In this document: piece after piece, positions 9,396-19,511 of the stretch | Layout of the letters: every line of letters starts with the position of its first letter | How positions within the stretch are numbered: position 1 is the first letter of the stretch | Assembly: GCA_944320955.1 (NCBI GenBank) | Contig: CALUJL010000021.1 | Coordinates: 62,001 to 126,000, forward strand | Length of the DNA stretch: 64,000 bases | Direction: 5' to 3' | Source: an uncultured Bacteroidaceae bacterium | GTDB lineage: Bacteria; Bacteroidota; Bacteroidia; Bacteroidales; Bacteroidaceae | Position numbers and translations under genes: made by a program | Notes under the pieces: model-generated | Told to the model about the DNA's origin: nothing | Databases searched by the model: none | Seen by the model: only the letters and a program-made list of their open reading frames with translations

Positions 9396-11756
9396 TTGGA
9401 AACAACAAAACCCGATACCGCCCCCCGCCGCAGCCCCGCTTTCGTACGCCATACGGTGCGCATCCTTTGGATTCTCTTCGTTTTGGCACTGCTGCTCGTA
9501 GCCCTTCTCTTCACTGCCATAGCAAAAGGATGGGTAGGCTATATGCCAACTGTGGAAGAACTCGAGAACCCCCAATACAAATTTGCCTCCGAAGTCATCT
9601 CCGCCGACAACAAAGTGCTCGGTACCTACTCACTAAGCAAGGAAAACCGCGTCTATGTCGGCTACAACGAGCTCCCCCAGGATCTTCTGCGCGCGCTCAT
9701 CGCCACCGAAGACATCCGCTTCTACGACCATTCCGGCATCGACTTCCGCTCTCTGGCCCGCGCCATAGTCAAGCGCGGCATCCTCCATCAGAAAAATGCC
9801 GGCGGCGGAAGCACCCTCACCCAGCAGCTCTCCAAGCAACTCTACTCCCCTCCCGCCGACAGCTACACCGAGCGTCTCCTGCAGAAACCCATAGAATGGG
9901 TCATCGCCGTGCAGCTCGAACGCTTCTATACCAAAGAAGAAATCCTCACGCTCTACCTCAACAAGTACGATTGGGGCTACAGCGCCGTCGGCATCCGCAA
10001 TGCGGCCATGACCTACTTCGGCAAGGAACCCCGCCGCCTCAAGACCGAGGAAGCCGCCACCCTTGTAGGCATGTGCCAGAATTCTTCCCTCTACAACCCC
10101 GTACGCCGCAGCGAACTCACCCGCCAGCGCCGCAACATCGTCCTCGCACAGATGGAAAAAGCCGGCTACCTCTCTGCCGCCCTTGCCGACTCCCTGCAGC
10201 GCACGCCCCTCGTTCTCAACTTCCGTCCCGTCACTCATAAGGACGGTCTGGCCACTTACTTCCGCGAATACCTCCGGCTCATGATGACCGCTTCCCGCCC
10301 CGAGCGCAGCCACTACGCTTCCTGGCAAGACCAAAATTATTACGAAGACTCCCTGGCCTGGGAAACCAACCCGCTGTACGGCTGGTGCCAGAAGAACACG
10401 CGGCGCGACGGCCAGCCCTACAACCTCTACACCGACGGGCTGAAGATTCACACCACCATCGATTCCCGCATGCAGCAATACGCCGAGAGCGCCGTCCGCC
10501 GCCACCTTGGAGGCTATCTCCAGCCCCTCTTCGACCGCGAGCAGCGCGGCAAACCCCTCGCCCCCTACACCAACCTTACCCCCAAGCAAGTGGACGAAGC
10601 CCTCACCCGCTCCATGCGGCAGAGCGACCGCTACCGCCGCATGAAACGCGCCGGATATGAAGAGAAAGAAATACGCTCCTTCTTCGACTCCCAGAAAGAG
10701 CCCATGTCCCTTTTCACCTGGACAGGAGTGCGCGACACACTGCTCACCCCCATGGATTCCATACGCCACTACAAACAATTCCTCCGCGCCGGTCTCCTCT
10801 CCATGGACCCGCTCACCGGTGCCGTACGTGCCTATGTCGGCGGTCCAGACTATGCTTACTTCCAATATGATATGGCCATGCGCGGTCGCCGCCAGGTCGG
10901 ATCTACCATGAAGCCTTTTGTCTACTCCCTGGCCATGGAGCACGGCATGACACCTTGCGACGTAGCCCTCTGCCAACCCTACACCATCGGCGAATGGACT
11001 CCGCGCAATGCCTCCTCCGCCCGCTTAGGCGAATACGTTACCCTGCGCTGGGGGCTTTCCCAATCCAACAACTGGATTACCGCCTATCTCATGACCCGTC
11101 TCAGCCCCTTCGAGCTCGTCAATCTCGTCCACAGCTTCGGCGTGCTCAACCGCAACCTCTACCCCAGCGCCGCCCTCAGCCTCGGGCCATGCGAAATCTC
11201 CGTGGCCGAAATGGCCAGCGCCTACACCGCCTTCGCCAACCGTGGCCTGCGCTCTGCCCCCCTGCTCGTCACCCACATCGAAGACGCCTCGGGAAATGTC
11301 GTAGCCCGCTTCACGCCCCAGCAGAACGAAGTGCTCTCCGCCCAAAGCGCGCAAAACATGCTTTCGATGCTTGTAGCCGTCGTCAACGAAGGCACCGGCC
11401 GCCGCGTCCGCCGCTATACCCGCTGCCAGGCCGGCGGTAAGACAGGCACCTCCCAGAACCACTCCGACGGCTGGTTTGTAGGCTTCACTCCCTCCCTCGT
11501 CACTGCCGTATGGGTAGGAGGCGAAGACCGCGACATCCATTTCCGCTCCATGTCGATGGGCCAAGGAGCCTCCATGGCTCTCCCCATCTGGGGGATTTAT
11601 ATGCAGTCCGTCTTTGCCGACAAGACCCTCCCCTATTCCGAAGACGAAACCTTCCCCACCGGCATCCAATCCCTCTGCACCTCCGACAGCACCGACACCG
11701 CTGAGCTCCCGCTCGGGATCCCCGAGGGAGACGACCTCATCATCATCGAGAACTGA
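9396..11756 (+). CDS. Class A penicillin-binding protein 1A
   Basis: A 786-residue bifunctional peptidoglycan synthase. After a short cytoplasmic tail comes one membrane anchor (about 20-43), then a GT51 glycosyltransferase with the catalytic motif EDIRFYDHSGID and GGGSTLTQQLSKQ. The transpeptidase follows, with S503-T-M-K (acyl-enzyme serine), SNN at about 557-559, and K682-T-G-T. It polymerises and cross-links peptidoglycan at the outer face of the inner membrane. The start is a TTG at 9396: a stop codon lies in frame at 9372 with no ATG between. A later start would remove the basic N-terminal tail. Confidence 0.93.
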   Translation: METTKPDTAPRRSPAFVRHTVRILWILFVLALLLVALLFTAIAKGWVGYMPTVEELENPQYKFASEVISADNKVLGTYSLSKENRVYVGYNELPQDLLRALIATEDIRFYDHSGIDFRSLARAIVKRGILHQKNAGGGSTLTQQLSKQLYSPPADSYTERLLQKPIEWVIAVQLERFYTKEEILTLYLNKYDWGYSAVGIRNAAMTYFGKEPRRLKTEEAATLVGMCQNSSLYNPVRRSELTRQRRNIVLAQMEKAGYLSAALADSLQRTPLVLNFRPVTHKDGLATYFREYLRLMMTASRPERSHYASWQDQNYYEDSLAWETNPLYGWCQKNTRRDGQPYNLYTDGLKIHTTIDSRMQQYAESAVRRHLGGYLQPLFDREQRGKPLAPYTNLTPKQVDEALTRSMRQSDRYRRMKRAGYEEKEIRSFFDSQKEPMSLFTWTGVRDTLLTPMDSIRHYKQFLRAGLLSMDPLTGAVRAYVGGPDYAYFQYDMAMRGRRQVGSTMKPFVYSLAMEHGMTPCDVALCQPYTIGEWTPRNASSARLGEYVTLRWGLSQSNNWITAYLMTRLSPFELVNLVHSFGVLNRNLYPSAALSLGPCEISVAEMASAYTAFANRGLRSAPLLVTHIEDASGNVVARFTPQQNEVLSAQSAQNMLSMLVAVVNEGTGRRVRRYTRCQAGGKTGTSQNHSDGWFVGFTPSLVTAVWVGGEDRDIHFRSMSMGQGASMALPIWGIYMQSVFADKTLPYSEDETFPTGIQSLCTSDSTDTAELPLGIPEGDDLIIIEN

Positions 11757-11902
11757 ATGGAGAAGGCCGTATTCTCCACTGCAGGCCTGCGTGTGCTGCC
11801 GGCCCACCTGGACATCGTAGTCCGGGACAGGCAGGCCTGAAGAACTCCTCCATGCACATTTTCCGCCCGACAAGAAAACCAAACCCATCCCTCCCCTTCC
11901 CC
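11757..11902. other. Non-coding gap with two GCAGGCCTG palindromic copies
   Basis: The gap between PBP1A and nth contains the 10-bp palindrome GCAGGCCTGC (11781-11790) and a second GCAGGCCTG (11831-11839) that can pair with it. ATGGAG/CTCCAT near the edges could extend the structure. There is no T-tract, so it is not a standard terminator, and I see no gene. Confidence 0.4.
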
Positions 11903-12595
11903 ATGACCCGACTAAACAAAAAAGAACTCTACGGGCAATGCATGGCCCGCTTTGCCGAAGCAATGCCGGAGGCAGACACCGAGCTGCACTACACGGACCA
12001 CTGGCAACTGCTCGTGGCTGTGATGCTCTCTGCCCAATGTACCGACCGGCGGGTGAATGAAGTGACGCCCGCGCTCTTTGCCGCCTTTCCCAGCCCCGAG
12101 GCCACGGCTGCGGCAGGGGAAGAGGCCGTATTCGAGAAGATCCGGAGCATATCCTACCCCCGGAGCAAAGCGCGCCATCTGGTAGCGACGGCACAAATGA
12201 TTGCCGGACGCTTCGGAGGGCGCGTACCGCAGACGAGGGAAGAACTGGAGTCGCTGCCGGGCGTGGGGCGGAAGACGGCGAGCGTGGTGCTCGCCGTGGC
12301 TTTCGGACGGGCTGAGATGGCGGTGGACACCCACGTATTCCGCGTCTCGCGCCGCATAGGGCTGGCCGCAGAACGGTGCCGGACGCCGCTTGCCGTAGAG
12401 CAGGAACTGGTGCGCCACATACCGGAAGAACTCATCCCGAAAACCCACCACTGGCTCATCCTCCACGGGCGCTATGTCTGCACCGCGCGGCGGCCGCAGT
12501 GCGACGCATGCTGCGTGAGGGAGCTGTGCCGCTTCCGGCGCAGACAGCAGGAGAAAGGCGACACCCCGGCAGTAAAGACGCCTCACCAGTCGTAG
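11903..12595 (+). CDS. nth: Endonuclease III
   Basis: A 230-residue base-excision-repair glycosylase/AP lyase that removes oxidised pyrimidines. The helix-hairpin-helix LPGVGRKTAS starts at residue 118 and carries catalytic Lys124; Asp142 in VDTHVFR is the second catalytic residue. The [4Fe-4S] loop is intact as C193-x6-C200-x2-C203-x5-C209. The ATG at 11903 is preferred over one at 11852 because the extra 17 residues are low-complexity and unlike Nth. Its 3' end overlaps the convergent DUF3078 gene by 13 bp. Confidence 0.93.
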   Translation: MTRLNKKELYGQCMARFAEAMPEADTELHYTDHWQLLVAVMLSAQCTDRRVNEVTPALFAAFPSPEATAAAGEEAVFEKIRSISYPRSKARHLVATAQMIAGRFGGRVPQTREELESLPGVGRKTASVVLAVAFGRAEMAVDTHVFRVSRRIGLAAERCRTPLAVEQELVRHIPEELIPKTHHWLILHGRYVCTARRPQCDACCVRELCRFRRRQQEKGDTPAVKTPHQS

Positions 12596-14280
12596 GTCAA
12601 GCCGAAACTGAAGAGCTCGTAATACTGGAAATAGCTGCCGTCGGCAGCAGGGGCCACATTGTCGTCGAAACGTATGTGCCAGAAAAGAGAAGCCTTGATG
12701 TAGCGGTTGACGAAGAAGTCGAGCGTGTTTTCCCAGCTTCCCTCGGTACGCTCGTAATTGGTAAAGCCCTCGAAACGGGCCGTGTACTTGGCAAAGGAAA
12801 ATATCTGCCAGTCAAACGTCGAAGTAATCTTCGAACCGTACGTATGGAGTGCATAGTCGCCATCTTCGATGCCGAACTGGGTTTCCTCGATGGCGGCGGC
12901 AGTGACGAACTTCAGGTCGTAGTTGAGCGGAGCTATCACGACGGAGAGGTTGCACTTGCTCTTATTCAGCTTGTAGTCCATACCGATACCGACCGAAAGA
13001 TAGCCCGGCGAGAGGAATCCCGACGAGCGCTTGTCGGAATTCGTAGGGTAGCCGTTGAACAGCTGGGTAGTGAACTGGGCACTGATGGTATAGTACCAGT
13101 TCGCAATGGCACGCAGGCCTATCTTTCCGGTGTAGCGGAAGAGGTCGTTATTCATGCGTATGTTGCGCAGCGTGTCGGAAGAAGTCGTATTGAACCCCTC
13201 CTTTATTTCCAAAGTGTTGTCCCACTGGATACGCTTGCGGTTGTTATAGTTGAATTTGAAGAGGAAACTACTCTGCAGGTTGAGGTTCTTCTCTCCCCCC
13301 TTGTACCAGTTGTCCGACAGATAAAGCTGTGAAAACTGCAAGGAGCTGCTGGCGGCGAAGGTCCAGAAGCTGGGCTTGACGAGCTGCACGCCGTGTATTT
13401 CCCTCTTCGGCTCGGCCTTCACCGGCTCGGGACGGAAGAGGGCTGCGATGCTGACCTTAGGCTCGACAAGCTCGTCGGTATCGACCTTATAAACTTTCAG
13501 CGTATCAATCTTGTAATCCCACTTGCGGATAAGATCGGGACGGGAAAAATAAAGGTCATAGAACACAGCGTTGAGAAAAGAATTGCTGCGGCGCCAGTGG
13601 CGCAAAGGAGTTTCATCGTAAGTCAGATGGGGCTGCTGGCGGGTACGCCACTCATGAAAGATTTCCCACGCCGTGCGCTGCGCCTGCCGCGTGAGGCGGT
13701 AAGCCTGGATCTGCATCTCGGCCGCACGCAGAGAATCGACCACAGACTGGAAAGGGTTCTGCGCCCCCACGGCAAGCTGGGGAATGGTCGTCTCCATAGG
13801 CTTCATGTCCTGCTTCCGCTTTCTCCCCCTCCGCCCTTTCGCGGGAGGCAAGGCACGCAGGGAACGGGCCTGGAGAGAATCGTAATAGACCTCGCGCCAG
13901 ACACGGCGGAAACCGCGGGAAGCATCGTCATACTTGCCGCGCAGCAACTCGGAAGGCGACCATTGCATCACCGTCTCGCGGTAGAAAGTGAAAGGGAGAT
14001 AAAGCTTATAGTAGGCCGGGTCGAGGCGTATCTCGCGCGGCAGGAGAGGCTGCGGCGAGAGACTGTCCAGAGAATAAAAGAGAAGCGTATCGCCGGGCAG
14101 AAAAAGAGTGTCCGCAAGCAGAAGGCTGTCGGCCTCCACCGGGGAAAGCAGCGTGTCGGCCGAAAAAAAGCGGCTGCGCTTTTCGTCACAAGTGCTGCCG
14201 CCGGCAGCCGAAAGCGGCAGCACTTTCGCCCCCCAGCAGAAGGCGAAAAGCAAAAGCGGAAGCAGGAATGAGCGTTTCAT
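12583..14280 (-). CDS. DUF3078 family exported protein
   Basis: A 565-residue protein starting at the ATG at 14280, with a signal peptide (MKRSFLLPLLLFAFCWG). The C-terminal half is rich in alternating aromatic strands (SLQFSQLYLSDNWYKGGEKNLN and similar), fitting a DUF3078 outer-membrane beta-barrel and ending in Trp. Function is unknown; the family is conserved in Bacteroidetes. The stretch just after the signal peptide (about residues 17-39) is encoded by a 22-bp-period repeat array, an oddity discussed separately. A -7 box ends only 5 nt before the ATG, suggesting a leaderless mRNA. The gene ends inside the tail of nth. Confidence 0.82.
   Translation of the reverse strand: MKRSFLLPLLLFAFCWGAKVLPLSAAGGSTCDEKRSRFFSADTLLSPVEADSLLLADTLFLPGDTLLFYSLDSLSPQPLLPREIRLDPAYYKLYLPFTFYRETVMQWSPSELLRGKYDDASRGFRRVWREVYYDSLQARSLRALPPAKGRRGRKRKQDMKPMETTIPQLAVGAQNPFQSVVDSLRAAEMQIQAYRLTRQAQRTAWEIFHEWRTRQQPHLTYDETPLRHWRRSNSFLNAVFYDLYFSRPDLIRKWDYKIDTLKVYKVDTDELVEPKVSIAALFRPEPVKAEPKREIHGVQLVKPSFWTFAASSSLQFSQLYLSDNWYKGGEKNLNLQSSFLFKFNYNNRKRIQWDNTLEIKEGFNTTSSDTLRNIRMNNDLFRYTGKIGLRAIANWYYTISAQFTTQLFNGYPTNSDKRSSGFLSPGYLSVGIGMDYKLNKSKCNLSVVIAPLNYDLKFVTAAAIEETQFGIEDGDYALHTYGSKITSTFDWQIFSFAKYTARFEGFTNYERTEGSWENTLDFFVNRYIKASLFWHIRFDDNVAPAADGSYFQYYELFSFGLTYDW
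14163..14232. repeat. 22-bp-period hairpin array R11, inside the DUF3078 gene
   Basis: Anchors at 14167 (AAAG), 14189 (CAAG) and 14211 (AAAG) keep the exact 22-bp period of the intergenic arrays. Minus-strand translation gives VLPLSAAGG and DEKRSRFF-like residues directly after the signal peptide, a region absent from the conserved barrel. It looks like repeat sequence carried within a coding region. Confidence 0.65.
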
Positions 14281-14285
14281 GACCG

Positions 14286-14293
14286 CAAAAGTA
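14286..14293 (-). promoter_or_regulatory. -7 element TACTTTTG abutting the DUF3078 start
   Basis: On the minus strand TACTTTTG ends 5 nt before the ATG at 14280, so transcription probably begins at or next to the start codon. The -33 position has no clear TTTG. Confidence 0.5.
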
Positions 14294-14410
14294 CGACTTC
14301 TCGCGCAACCAAGCCCAATACCACTTTCCCAAAATGTAACGTCCGGGGCGGTTTTGTGCTTATTTAATAGAATTTCCGGCCAAAAGGCCGCGAGGGACGC
14401 CTTTTTTTTG

Positions 14411-14418
14411 TACTTTTG
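14411..14418 (+). promoter_or_regulatory. -7 element TACTTTTG upstream of pyrG
   Basis: TACTTTTG lies 87 bp before the pyrG GTG start and directly after a T8 run. The leader of about 80 nt contains a GC-rich stem-loop (GGGAGGC/GCCTC...CTCCC, about 14430-14454) whose role is unknown. Confidence 0.5.
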
Positions 14419-14429
14419 CCACCCCGTAA

Positions 14430-16118
<1,689 letters not shown>

Positions 16119-16151
16119 GAAAAACGCAAGACCTACGACAACCGACACCTT

Positions 16152-18029
16152 ATGGATAAGAACACAAAGATTGGGCTGGCCCTGATGGTCGCCGTGCTGT
16201 TCGCCTTTTCCTTCCTCTCCCGCCCTTCGCAGGAGGAGATAGAAGCGCGACTTCGGGCCGACTCCCTGGCAGCCGTGCAGCAGCAGAGAACCGAAGCCCT
16301 GGCAGCAGAAGACTCCCTGCGCCTGGCCGAAGCCACCCTCCACCAGCAAGTCGGGAAAGCCGACACCACCGCCCTCTTCTACTCCGCACTGGAGGGAAAA
16401 GAAGAAAACATAGTGCTCGAAAACAGCCGCATGGCACTCACCGTCTCCAACCGCGGCGCCCGCGTCAGCAAAGTCGTCCTCAAAGACTACAAAGACCAGG
16501 AGAAAAATCCCCTCACCCTCTTCGATTCCTCCGACGGGCTGACCAACTTCGAGCTGAACACGCCGCAGGGCGTCGTGGCCACCGCCATCTATTATTTCCG
16601 GCCCGTGCAAGTCACCGACTCCAGCGTGGTCATGCGCCTGAACGCCGATGCCGACAGCTACATCGACTTCTGCTACACACTGCCCAAAGACGACTACATG
16701 GTAGACTTCTCCATGCGGGCCGTAGGCATGACAGCCCTGCTCAGCCCCACGTCCGACCACGTGTCCATCCTCTGGAAGCAGAAGCTCCGCCAGCTCGAAC
16801 GCGGCTACACCTACGAAAACCGCTACTCGAATCTCTCCTATAAGACTGCCGACGACTACGACTACCTCTCCGAGACCCAGAACGAAGACACGGAAGTTTC
16901 GGAAAACGTACGCTGGGTAGCCTTCAAAAACCAGTTCTTCTCTTCCGTCCTGATTGCCGACAAATCCGGATTTTCCGCTACCCGGCTCACCTCTCGCATG
17001 GAAGACGAAAACAGCGGGCACCTGAAGAACCTCACGGCCGACCTGCAAGCCCCGTTCGACCCCACCGGCGCCCAAGCCACCCACCTGCGCTACTATTTCG
17101 GCCCCAACCACTACAAGACGCTGCGCGCCTACGACAAGAACCTCTCCGGCAGCGACAAACTGGAACTCGACCGCCTCGTCTATCTGGGCTGGGTGCTCTT
17201 CCGCTGGATCAACAAGTACTTCACCATCAATCTTTTCGACTGGCTTTCCCGTCTGGGGCTGGGCATGGGTATCGTCCTGCTGCTGATGACCGTCATCGTC
17301 AAAGGCCTTGTTTACCCGCTGACCTACAAGTCCTACATGTCCTCCGTGCGCATGCGCGTGCTGAAACCCCAGATCGACGCACTCAACGAGAAGTACCCGC
17401 GCAAGGAAGACGCCATGAAGAAACAGCAGGAAATGATGAGCATCTACAGCAAATACGGAGTCAGCCCGATGGGCGGATGCCTGCCCATGCTCCTGCAGAT
17501 GCCCATCTGGATAGCCCTCTTCATGTTCGTTCCCACGGCCATTGAGCTGCGCCAGCAGAGTTTCCTCTGGGCCGACGACCTCTCCACCTACGACGACATC
17601 ATAAGCTGGGGCGTGCACATCCCCTTCCTGGGCAACCATCTGAGCCTCTTCTGCCTGCTCATGACCGTGACCAACCTGCTCTATACGAAATACAACCTCG
17701 ACCAGCAGAAGGATACCATGGCCGGACAGCAGCAAATGCCCGCCATGAAGTGGATGATGTACCTCATGCCCGTCATCTTCATCTTCGTCCTCAACGACTA
17801 CGCCTCGGGACTTAACTATTACTACTTCCTCTCTTCCGTCACGAGCATCGTCATCATGCTCATCCTGCGCCGCGTCATCAAAGACGAAAAAGTGCTGGCA
17901 CAGCTCAAGGAGTACGCCGCCACCGCCAAGCCCTCCAAGAAGAGCAACCTGATGGCCCGCCTCGAAGAGATGCAACGCCAGCAGGAAGAGCTCCAGCGCC
18001 GCAGGCAAGACATCGGCAAGAAGCGCTGA
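16152..18029 (+). CDS. yidC: Membrane protein insertase YidC
   Basis: A 625-residue YidC/Oxa1 insertase. It has an N-terminal membrane segment (about 6-22), a large periplasmic beta-supersandwich domain, and the conserved five-helix core starting near residue 350 (FTINLFDWLSRLGLGMGIVLLL). The GCLPMLLQMPIWIALF helix and a long charged cytoplasmic loop follow (about 400-435). The C-terminal tail is basic and rich in Gln. It inserts membrane proteins alone or with SecYEG. A near-perfect hairpin terminator follows. Confidence 0.96.
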   Translation: MDKNTKIGLALMVAVLFAFSFLSRPSQEEIEARLRADSLAAVQQQRTEALAAEDSLRLAEATLHQQVGKADTTALFYSALEGKEENIVLENSRMALTVSNRGARVSKVVLKDYKDQEKNPLTLFDSSDGLTNFELNTPQGVVATAIYYFRPVQVTDSSVVMRLNADADSYIDFCYTLPKDDYMVDFSMRAVGMTALLSPTSDHVSILWKQKLRQLERGYTYENRYSNLSYKTADDYDYLSETQNEDTEVSENVRWVAFKNQFFSSVLIADKSGFSATRLTSRMEDENSGHLKNLTADLQAPFDPTGAQATHLRYYFGPNHYKTLRAYDKNLSGSDKLELDRLVYLGWVLFRWINKYFTINLFDWLSRLGLGMGIVLLLMTVIVKGLVYPLTYKSYMSSVRMRVLKPQIDALNEKYPRKEDAMKKQQEMMSIYSKYGVSPMGGCLPMLLQMPIWIALFMFVPTAIELRQQSFLWADDLSTYDDIISWGVHIPFLGNHLSLFCLLMTVTNLLYTKYNLDQQKDTMAGQQQMPAMKWMMYLMPVIFIFVLNDYASGLNYYYFLSSVTSIVIMLILRRVIKDEKVLAQLKEYAATAKPSKKSNLMARLEEMQRQQEELQRRRQDIGKKR

Positions 18030-18051
18030 CAGTCCCCGATTCCCCTATACC

Positions 18052-18091
18052 ACTCCGGTAGCTTTGCCCGGGCAAGGCTGCCGGAGTCTTT
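18052..18091 (+). terminator. Terminator after yidC
   Basis: A stem of about 17 bp pairs 18052-18068 with 18071-18087, including one or two G-U pairs, around a tiny CG loop. CTTTC follows. Confidence 0.75.
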
Positions 18092-18110
18092 CATTTCCGC
18101 ACCGAAAACC

Positions 18111-18749
18111 ATGACACACCTACGCCGATTCCCTTCCGCCCTCCTCCTTCCCCTGCTCCTCCTCTTCCTTTGCTCGGCGGGGACGCCGGAAAAAAGCCCC
18201 TCCTCCTTCTCCCGCATGGAGCGCTCCCACGTGCGCGTCCGGACGCCGGGACTCTTCGCGGGGAGCAACCGTCTGGTCGTCGACCTCAGCCGCCTCCCAG
18301 CCGAGGAGTGGTGCTTTCCCCTGCCCGGCGCCAAGGTCATCTCCCCCTACGCCTGCCGCAAGCGCCGCTCCCATACGGGAACCGACCTGAAGACCGCCCC
18401 GAACGACACGATCCGCGCCGCCTTCAGCGGCGTGGTGCGCATGTCCAAGCCCTACGGGGCGTATGGCAACGTCGTCGTCCTCAGGCACAGCAACGGACTG
18501 GAGACCGTCTACAGCCACAACAGCCGCAACCTCGCCTCCGTAGGCCAGGCCGTCGAGGCCGGAACCCCCATAGGCCTCACCGGCCGCACGGGCCGCGCCA
18601 CGACCGAACACCTGCACTTCGAAATACGCATCGACGGCGAACACTTCAATCCCGCCCTCCTCTTCGACATGACGGCCCGCACGCTCCGCCCCGGCCGCTT
18701 GGAGTGTACCAAGAAAGGCCGCCGCGTCTCGGTGCACAGGCTCGACTAA
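18111..18749 (+). CDS. M23 family metallopeptidase
   Basis: A 212-residue exported protein with a hydrophobic signal sequence (about 9-22) and an M23/LytM domain from about residue 65. The zinc ligands are visible in HTGTD (about 87-91) and HLHFEIR (about 160-166), so it should be an active peptidoglycan endopeptidase rather than a degenerate regulator. It lacks LysM or coiled-coil targeting domains. It is a single gene bounded on both sides by strong terminators. Confidence 0.88.
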   Translation: MTHLRRFPSALLLPLLLLFLCSAGTPEKSPSSFSRMERSHVRVRTPGLFAGSNRLVVDLSRLPAEEWCFPLPGAKVISPYACRKRRSHTGTDLKTAPNDTIRAAFSGVVRMSKPYGAYGNVVVLRHSNGLETVYSHNSRNLASVGQAVEAGTPIGLTGRTGRATTEHLHFEIRIDGEHFNPALLFDMTARTLRPGRLECTKKGRRVSVHRLD

Positions 18750-18778
18750 GGCGGAAAATAAGCATCCACCCAAACACG

Positions 18779-18823
18779 GCGCGCGGCGGCATTCTCCAGG
18801 GAATGCCGCCGCGCGCGTTTTTT
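18779..18823 (+). terminator. Strong intrinsic terminator after M23 peptidase gene
   Basis: A perfect 16-bp stem (18779-18794 with 18801-18816) with loop TCCAGG is followed by GTTTTTT. It lies between convergent genes. Confidence 0.9.
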
Positions 18824-18838
18824 CCAATTGTGCCAAAT

Positions 18839-19342
18839 TCAGAGAAGCCCCCTCAGAAACTCCCAGAAAGACAGGCTCATGCAGATCCATGCCACGAAGG
18901 GCGAAAGGAGAAGCCCTATGAGAATGCGCTGATAGAGCTGCCGCCCCATGCCGACAAGCGCGGCACAGACGATGCCCAACGCCATGAAAGGCGCGGCAAA
19001 CAGCAGGCCGGGAGGCACTTCGCTCACGCCCGCCACTCCCCCGGCCAGCAGGGAAACGAGAAAGACGAAAGCCAGCTGGAAGACATACCCGCCCAATCCG
19101 GCCGCAGCCACGCGGAGAATGCCGGCCCGGCCGGCCTCCCCGCGCATCCACCAGAGCATCAGCAGGAAATGGCTGACGAGGAACGAAACGGTAAACAGCG
19201 GAAAGCGCGCACGGGGGAAGAGGCCGTAGAGCAACAGATAAGAAGCTATCTCCAAGACTGCCACGGAAAGCACGATGAGCGCATAGCGGTTCATCCGGGA
19301 TACCACGGCCGAATGCGCCGCGGGGGAAACGAGTTTATCCAT
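18839..19342 (-). CDS. Small integral membrane protein, unknown function
   Basis: A 167-residue protein with about five hydrophobic helices (residues 20-42, 49-68, 76-105, 110-132 and 138-163) and almost no soluble domain. I do not recognise the family. The ATG at 19342 (MDKLVSP) is the likely start, with another in frame at 19348. Its promoter region carries a 10-nt poly-C tract (poly-G on the coding strand) directly upstream of a -7 box, so expression could vary through tract length. Confidence 0.65.
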   Translation of the reverse strand: MDKLVSPAAHSAVVSRMNRYALIVLSVAVLEIASYLLLYGLFPRARFPLFTVSFLVSHFLLMLWWMRGEAGRAGILRVAAAGLGGYVFQLAFVFLVSLLAGGVAGVSEVPPGLLFAAPFMALGIVCAALVGMGRQLYQRILIGLLLSPFVAWICMSLSFWEFLRGLL

Positions 19343-19424
19343 AAGCATTTGGTTTTGAGTGAATGAGTCGAAACGTTTTCTATGAAAACCTACGGGCAAA
19401 TAAAGCGGTGCGGCACCGGAAAAA

Positions 19425-19442
19425 CAAATTTACCCCCCCCCC
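19425..19442 (-). promoter_or_regulatory. -7 box TAAATTTG with a G10 tract in the spacer
   Basis: On the minus strand, ten G residues (19442-19433) directly precede TAAATTTG (19432-19425), a match to TAnnTTTG. The homopolymer therefore occupies the -33/-7 spacer. The predicted start is near 19418, about 75 nt before the membrane-protein ATG. There is no clear TTTG at -33. Confidence 0.5.
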
Positions 19443-19511
19443 GATTTTTATTTCTTTAGCAGTTCTTAAGCAAAACCGGAACCGCCGTTTGCATACCGCG
19501 CCGGCACAGGC

